A stretch of DNA of 64,000 bases, taken from Gnomoniopsis sp. IMI 355080 (Eukaryota > Ascomycota > Sordariomycetes > Diaporthales > Gnomoniaceae). The stretch lies in the NCBI GenBank assembly GCA_027946555.1, contig JAPEVC010000202.1, forward strand, positions 1 through 64,000. The letters are read 5' to 3'. Within the stretch, counting starts at the first letter, position 1, and each line of letters starts with the position of its first letter. Below the pieces are notes generated by a model that was not told the DNA's origin, made no database searches, and saw only the letters and a list, made by a program, of their open reading frames with translations. The position numbers and the translations under genes are program-made. This document shows, piece after piece, positions 57,640 to 64,000 of this stretch.

Positions 57640-58946
57640 ATGGAAACCAACAGCACCTTCAACGGCCACTTTAATTCTACTGGGCAGCAGCAGCAGCAGC
57701 AGCAGCAGGCGGCGTCTGGACGCTCGCTCTTCTGGGGTCTTGCTGCGATCGCTATGAATGCCATGTTGCAACCTTCAGTGAGACCAATCCTTTACCATCC
57801 TTAAGCCAAAACTCCACCTCTGCGACATCAATACGGTTCTAACCGTCGGTGCAGTTCACCGGAAAGGTAATGAGTCGCGAAGTCTTCGAGGACTCCCTGG
57901 CACCGCACCGCTCTTCGCCCTTTGTGTGCTTGACGGATGCTGCGGCAGATGTCTGGCTGATCGCGCGCCGTTTTCGCCGAACATCCAACGGTATGCAGGA
58001 TGACCGACCGCGCGCTGTCCCAATCGCGGTGTCTATGCGACTGGCAACGTTTCTGTTTAGCGTCCTTCCGCAGGTCATTAAAATCCTCAGCGCCCGCGGC
58101 ATTCCTGTCACCCAGGCTGTGACCACCGGCCTATTCCTGAGCACCATAGTTTCCATGTCACGCACACTGCACCTCGTCGATGGACAACAGGACCTGGAAG
58201 AGGCGCAGAAAGACTTCACGGACTTGTTGCGTGAAGCCAGTAGCTCTGACCCGACGGAAAACGCCAGGATTACCGATGCTAAGGTGAAAGGGGTTTTGGT
58301 GCTTGCCGCAGTCTTTCCGCACGCCATCGGCCTCTACTACGTCTGGACCGCCATAGCAAGCGGTACCACCAGCATCGAGCTGACCTCAGCAAACGTCGTG
58401 AACGGGACATAAACGACAGCTCTGATATTGTCAAACCTGGTGTTACTCTATCTACTGCTGCAAGTTGTATGCTTAACAATATGGAAAAGATATTTCCTGC
58501 CGATGTCTGCAGTAGCGAATACCGCGTTCATAACAAGGACTTATGAGCTTGCATACCTGGTTACGTACGACAAGAATTCCAACGCGAATGGGAAAACGTC
58601 ATGGCTACCGTTATGCTTCTACGCAGCGCTGATCAGCTACTTCATGGCTTGGGCGTTGAAGAGAGTCGTATCCAGGGCTTTGGGCAGGCCGGAAGAGCAG
58701 CACGAGATGTCTAGCGACACTCCGCAAAACAATGAGGAAGTTGAAAGTATTGACCAAACAGGTACAGAGATGCTTTCAATACCAGGCCCAAATAATCTCT
58801 TGGCTGCGGTGTCAGACATCGAAAGAGTGAGCCTTGATATGGCGACTGGAGCTGGGCGTCATGAAGACGCTTTTCACGAGAGTAACCCCCTAGACAGCAC
58901 CCAGAGTAGCCAATATTGCTGTAACCAGACTTCACCTCAGCTATAG
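57640..58946 (+). CDS. Multi-pass membrane protein with N-terminal polyQ (390 aa)
   Basis: Exons are 57640-57777, 57855-58362 and 58420-58946; introns are 77 bp (GTGAGA donor) and 57 bp (GTACCA donor). The second intron is needed to remove an in-frame TAA, and its length is a multiple of three. The start is METNSTFNGHFNSTG, then eight glutamines (16-23). Hydrophobic segments lie at about 28-42, 100-124, 130-145, 192-214, 216-235 and 277-297. The third exon joins smoothly as AIASALILSNLVLLYLLLQV. The C-terminal ~90 residues are polar and acidic, presumably cytosolic. I do not recognise the family, so no transport or signalling role is claimed. The CAG run is a mutable site. Confidence 0.7.
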
Positions 58947-60573
58947 GCTGCGGATCCAACGATAATACCCTGGGCCGTTGTTATTAATGAAGACTAACCG
59001 AGTGTCACCGACGACACTCCATTGTGGATGTATATATTCATTTTGCCGGCTGCCGCTTACCTACTTCTACTCCATCTTGCGGGTGTCTCTTCCTCAGCGG
59101 AGAGCTTGAACGAGCTGGGAGCCGCGGAAGAAGGAATTGCCATCCAGTACTCATAGCCTACAAGCGACGATGTTCCCTTCCCCGAGACCGTACGACCAGA
59201 GGTTTCTAGAATCTGGCGCTTTCTTCTGAAAGCAGCATTTCTGTTTTACAATTTTTTAATATTAAGTGACGGTGTCCGTCTCGTCGTTCGGTATCTGTGT
59301 CTGACTATATATTATCTGATTAGGGGGGCATGGACTTTGGGGCGCTTATAGTTCTACCCGTTTGAAAGGGCGGTTACGAATCCAAGCAATGACTTCGAAG
59401 ATATAATCTGGGTTGCTTTTGGGTTACTAAACGCTGTGACGACTGCAATATACTATTTATGTATATTTGACGGGGAAGGCACATATATGCCTCAATGGAC
59501 TAGTATACTTGGCTAGGACGGAGGTTTCTCATTGGGAGGTAGCCCAAGTGTTTATGAATTGCAAGGTTTTATTTTCGGCGTAAGATACCCCAGATATCCA
59601 AGGCTATAAGGCTGAGTGTCCAGGATCTAGGCTGATGCTTAAGTGCATTTAATGATAATGAATAAGATTGTGTGGAGGGTTTGCAAAGTATTCATGCGAT
59701 TATTTGATGTTGTGGCTGAAATAAGTCCTGGGAGGCCGCACTGTCTATATCTCCTGCCCACACACTATCCGCCTATATGGTTAGTTAAGGGGGCTGGCCA
59801 AGTCATCGAGTGCATGCCCGTGCCAAATTGAGGCGCCCATCCTTGGTGAAGACTTGTCTCTATCACTCTACCAGTCTATCGTGTGCCGTCCTCAACCTCT
59901 TTGCAGTGTTGTTGAGGACTTGATCCAAGGGAGCATGCGCCATTCACAAGTATAGTCAGGGTGTATGTAACTCTGCTCCAGTAGGAATAGTGTGCTGGTG
60001 TAGCCAGCGTAGGTACTACTTACCAGAATCAGCCTCCACTCCTACATCTAGCAGATCACAAGCCAGTTTAATACTCCGACCTTCCTCCTTCTACCACACA
60101 CAACAAAGCCGCAAATTTACGCAATAACCTCATATCACGTTGCAGTACTGCAGTGGTCTACCAATACTGAGATTGCTGCTTGCACCTGCAGGGAGTCTTG
60201 CTTTAGTACATCGACTATTGCTTGCTCCCTTTAGGGTATACATCTAGGGCATACAGACCCACAATCAGTATAGTCAAGCGTCTGCTGACTCTGGCTGGCG
60301 TATACTAAAGAGTCTCATGCGATTTTGCGATGGGAATGTTAGTTCATGTACGTTTCTCTGAAAGGGAAGGTCTAATACTCAGTCAGCATGTTTGCGAACG
60401 AGCGCATATAGACTTAGTTTCCTCGTCCCCGCCTATAATGGTCATCCATTACTAACAGCACGTACAGTTGATCGCAAATTTAGACGTGCCGATGTTTTGA
60501 TTATACTGTATACAGCACTATATATTACGCACTCGGTATTTCTAAGACCGACCCGGCCCTTGCACGCCCCGGC
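58947..60573. other. Intergenic, no gene seen
   Basis: No supported frame. Composition grows more A+T-rich toward the repeat block that follows. Confidence 0.45.
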
Positions 60574-61995
60574 CTATTCCCAAGCCGCTAATATCCGCGA
60601 CCGCATTTCCTCGATAGCCTGGTCGGTGGCCTCGCGAATAGCCTTAAACACCTGGTGCTCTTCTATATAGCGGTTCAGCATACGGTCGACCTTATCAGCG
60701 ACGCGTTGCTCTATAGCTGCGACGGTTATATAGTCCTCGGCGAGCTCATTGTATAGCGTGTCTCGTACCTTATCCACAGTCTCGTGCGTCGCGTACTTAT
60801 CCACCAACTCGTCGCGGAGCTGGTCCAGCTGTGTAGTAATATAGGCCTAGACACGGTCCGAAAAGTGAGAGGAAACTGACGCGGCCGTTGACGCCGGAGG
60901 GCTTGCGGAGGCAGTGGTCGCATTTGGCGACGCACCAGGATCTTCTTCTCGCTGCGCTTGTTGCCTCAGTGGCTCCCTCGGCACTAAAGAAGGGGGCAAA
61001 CAAGCAGAGTCCTGTACCGCGCTCTCGGCCCTAGCAATCGCTATAGTCAAGCGGGCAATAATCTCGTCTACGCGTGCCTCCTTGGCCTCGAGTATGTCTA
61101 TCAGCTTGGTTAAATTCTGTTCTTTCGCGGCGGCGCGCCGCAGCAGCTCTGCCAACATCTTCTCGCGCTCGCCACACACCAGATCAAAATGTTTATACGT
61201 GTGATAGTGTGGCGACGGGCTGGCTGGTGCCGCTGCTGCTGCTGCTGCTGCCGCTGCCGCCGACGGAACTATAGGCGTATTAGACCGGCGCCGTTTCTTC
61301 GACGGCCCAGGTGAGGATTCAGGCGGATAGGGGTTAGATAGTGGTGGTGCAAGTTCTCGATACGGGGGTAGTTCGTCGTGTTTGCCACCGGGTGGAATGG
61401 AGGAGAAGAGGTCCTTGGGTGGCAGTAAGTCCACATCCCGCAGCTTTGCAGGCGGTGGTAACAACTCTTCTATTAGTATCACCCGGCCTCCCTTGCCCCG
61501 GTAAAGCGATTGAAGATCTGTCTGCTAAGGATCTAGGCGAAGGCTTCCGCGATTGACCGCCTCGTATAACGCAACCAGTTGTGGTTGTGGCAGCGTATAG
61601 TTATTATCTCCTCTATTGGCAAGCGATACGCGCATTGTCTTCCGCTGGGCCAACGCCCGCAACGAACTCAATATAGGACCATCTGCTTATATGGGAGACC
61701 GGCATACCAGATCCTCCCCCTCTTTCGGCCCGATAAGGGTAAAAGCGGCGATGCGGAAGTTAAGATAGCTAGGTGGTCCCGGTTGAATCGAGAGGCTTGT
61801 GATATCTTCAGGCGAGATATTGAGAAACAACGGGTCGCGCGACGTAGGGATAGTGATGCGAACCCGAAATAAAGCAAGCTTTCGCGCTAGGTCGAAGAAG
61901 ATGCGCATCGTGGTGGGCGGTAGCGTGAGCGAAGAAGGCGGGTCGGTTTCTATAATATAGTTCGTAATATCACGCCCGTTAAAACCTTACGGCAT
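60574..61995 (-). pseudogene. Gene inactivated by RIP-type stop codons (unknown family)
   Basis: One reading frame on the minus strand stays open for 474 codons except for four stops: TAA at 61989-61987 (third codon), TAA at 61689-61687, TAG at 61527-61525 and TAG at 60849-60847. Each is one C-to-T change from CAA or CAG, i.e. CpA to TpA, the RIP preference. The translated parts contain MRIFFDLARKLALFRVRI, a Pro-rich middle, SKKRRRSNTP (possible nuclear signal), a run of 12 alanines, and two charged coiled-coil stretches (KMLAELLRRAAAKEQNLTKL; ELVDKYATHETVDKVRDTL). The protein-like composition with no other damage implies a recent inactivation. The family is unknown to me; since RIP acts on repeats, it is likely a multi-copy or element-borne gene. 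Confidence 0.6.
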
Positions 61996-63269
61996 AGGCG
62001 TAGGGAGGGAAGAGGTTATAGCTATAGTTCCCTATAAGATATTATAAAATACTAATATAGATTAGTTTTTATATAATTAGATAGGAAGGAGAATAAGGAG
62101 GAGAAGTATTCCCTTGCATGCCTATAAAGAATATATAGGATAAGCCGCCTAGGCTTTTAAGAGTATTCGTTTAAATAGAGCAGCCTTAACTCTAACCTTT
62201 AGCGCTAGCCTAGCCTCTCGAGTTATATAAGTAAGTACTAAAGAGTAGTTAAGCAGCGAGTAATTCTTCCTCCTTCGCCCCTAATCTATTTAAGCTCGGC
62301 TATATATAAGTTAGTATTTCGAGGATATATAATAATAATATCCCGGTTATAGTATATTACTTCCTAGAAGCTTAGGAATTTAAAAAAGCACTCGATAATT
62401 ATAACCGTCGAGTTATAACTAATAGTCCTATAGCATAGTAATAGAATATAAGCGAGCCCGGAAAGAGGTATATATTATATGGTATATAATAGCACTAGGC
62501 AAGGCAGTAGATTAATAGCAGGTTCTAGTCGACCGCGAATATATTATAAATAATAAGCTTAAATAAAATACTTATAGCTGCGCTAACTAATAGGACTGCG
62601 CCTTCCCCGAGGTACCTCGGTATATATATTACTACTCGGTATTAGATTAGCCTTAGCTACTTACTTCTACTCAATAATAATAAAGAGACTGCAATTATAT
62701 ATATACGATCTTTATAAGATTAGTATATAAACCGGAATCGAACCCGGAACTAGATAAGTCTATGACTCGTCACTAGAATCCTCGGATTCACCAACACCGA
62801 CGTCGATTACTCATCGTCGATGGCCTCGCTAGCTGGCGTTTCCGACTAACTACAAGACCGCCGACTACAAGCAAGATAGCTTATACGCTTCGCCAATTCT
62901 AGCTATCTATTCGTAATAAGAATTACCGATACCGATATAGCCTATATAAGATCCTTCTAATATAGCACTAATATCGAATAAGCTAACGAATAGCTATAGC
63001 TATTAAATTAAGTAAACCTTAAAAATAGCTTACTTATTTATCTCGGAAAATTTAGGAAATAATTAATAGAGAATAGCTTTATATTAGCTTAAATTCCTTC
63101 CAGCCAGCAGATAATACTTAAGCGGCAGTTATTACCGGCCTCCGTATTATCGACTTCGCCTATTAATAAACTAACGATACTACTTACTACTAGCGTCGAA
63201 TTAGATCTATTAAACTTCTATATCTCACAATCCCGTTATTATTATTACAATATTAATAGCCTTCCCTTC
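61996..63269. repeat. A+T-rich RIP-mutated repeat block
   Basis: Dense TATA/TAATA words and stops in all frames, with short G+C islands (for example near 62790-62870). Its position directly before a gag-like coding remnant fits the 5' LTR and leader of a retrotransposon, but I could not delimit LTR ends. Confidence 0.5.
62730..62810 (-). other. tRNA-like fragment with a B-box-like sequence
   Basis: The minus strand reads CCGGGTTCGATTCCGG, which resembles a tRNA T-arm (GGTTCGAxTCC), with a TGGTGAATCCG A-box-like sequence about 50 bases upstream of it. Stems are only partly paired, so it is at best a mutated tRNA or tRNA-derived piece inside the repeat block. Confidence 0.25.
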
Positions 63270-64000
63270 GCCGCGGAAAACCCTTATAAATATATATTAA
63301 TCGGTTCAACACCTCCCCACTCTGTATATAACCGCCGCCGGCTATATAATTATAGCCCTTCGCTAAAGCTAGAATTTAGATAGGCAGCCTCGCCTAACGA
63401 CTATAATACTATAGCCCTACTTATAGCAAAGGATATAGCTACCTTTATCGCCTCGGCCTTAGCCCAGCTAGATAAACAGTATAATAATAATATCGAATAT
63501 CTCATCGAAGCTGTCTATAACCCACTACCGGCAGTAGTAATTATTATATAGGAATCCTCGCTATAAGCTAAAGACGTCGGATACTTTAACTTAAAGAGAT
63601 CTAAAGGTAATAGTATTTTATCCTCCGATATAGGAAATAAGTTCTACACTAATATATTCGCTTTCTATAACTATCTTAAATACTATAAATATACTTAAGA
63701 CGCCGCTACTATATAAAGGGTCTAGATATAATACCTACTAGGCGATATACTCGAATAGTATTACTATATTCTATCAGAAGCCGACTATCTTTTACTAAAG
63801 ACGGCTTCTATCGATAGTGTTATAAGGAAATTAAAAGAATAATTTAAATCGGACTATTCCGTGGCGCTGGCTTTTATTAAGGAAGAATGCTTTATACTTT
63901 TCCGGGTAGCCTAAGGAGACAATATCTTATTATTTATCTAAATAATTATTCGATATATAAAAGGCTGCGACTTAAGCCTATATAGGCAGTTAATTGCCGC
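63270..64000 (+). mobile_element. RIP-mutated LTR-retrotransposon gag (partial)
   Basis: In one frame, interrupted by several TAA/TAG codons, the translation reads LLIAKDIATFIASALAQLDK, then AKDVGYFNLKRSKGN and FYTNIFAFYNYLKYYK, then a segment ILSEADYLLLKTASIDSVIR and YSVALAFIKEECFILF. This follows the gag pattern of fungal Ty3/gypsy-like elements (DVGYFDP..., FxxRLK, LSxxE, ALxxLxxExY). The A+T bias and CpA-type stops indicate RIP. It continues beyond the window, so reverse transcriptase and integrase are not visible. Confidence 0.55.

Noticed and set aside
57855..58412. Membrane-protein gene read as ending at the TAA at 58410-58412
   Set aside because: The same frame continues into strong membrane segments, and a 57-bp GT-AG intron (58363-58419) removes the stop cleanly, so I prefer the spliced model.
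1..64000. CRISPR array, rRNA genes or intact tRNA genes
   Set aside because: No regularly spaced identical repeats and no rRNA-like block; only one mutated tRNA-like fragment was seen.

Overview
This window looks like nuclear DNA of a filamentous ascomycete (Pezizomycotina). The evidence is short introns (48-86 bp, one of 244 bp) with GTAAGT-type donors, HET-domain genes, a DUF6594 gene, abundant TACCTAGGTA palindromes between genes, and A+T-rich blocks whose stop codons arise by CAA/CAG to TAA/TAG changes, the mark of repeat-induced point mutation (RIP). All gene models were made by hand from reading frames, splice sites and remembered family signatures; no database search was possible.

Layout. 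0.6-13.3 kb is the gene-rich end: a nuclease-like/kinase-like fusion (+), a five-exon DUF6594 membrane protein (-), a 92-aa three-exon protein (+), a caspase-like/pseudokinase protein (-), and head-to-head with it a four-exon kinase/ankyrin protein (+). 13.8-17.1 kb holds decayed genes: a zinc-finger scrap, a family with a PV-LISGVKIA signature, and a multi-exon gene whose introns share the same 3' ends. 17.8-18.5 kb is a small disordered protein with three internal repeats. 18.5-48.3 kb is a long gene-poor stretch with one good hypothetical gene (32.4-33.1 kb), a disrupted RBR ubiquitin ligase (35.7-37.5 kb), weaker relics, low-complexity DNA and a duplicated ~78-bp element. 48.3-49.7 kb is an O-methyltransferase preceded by a cluster of AACGGGCA motifs. 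51.3-52.3 kb is A+T-rich debris. 52.5-56.8 kb is an intact HET gene facing a broken HET gene, followed by a polyQ membrane protein (57.6-58.9 kb). 60.6-64.0 kb is repeat territory: an unrecognised gene killed by CpA-to-TpA stops, then a mutated LTR-retrotransposon gag that runs off the end.

How the parts may fit. Several intact or broken genes belong to architectures linked in fungi to non-self recognition and regulated cell death: HET domains, a caspase-like fold fused to a degenerate kinase, a kinase fused to ankyrin repeats, and a nuclease-like/kinase-like fusion. The most interesting candidate is the divergent caspase-like/pseudokinase and kinase/ankyrin pair, which shares a 526-bp upstream region holding a duplicated ~105-bp element. 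Its joint function is inference. The methyltransferase has no polyketide or peptide synthase beside it, so no metabolite cluster is claimed.
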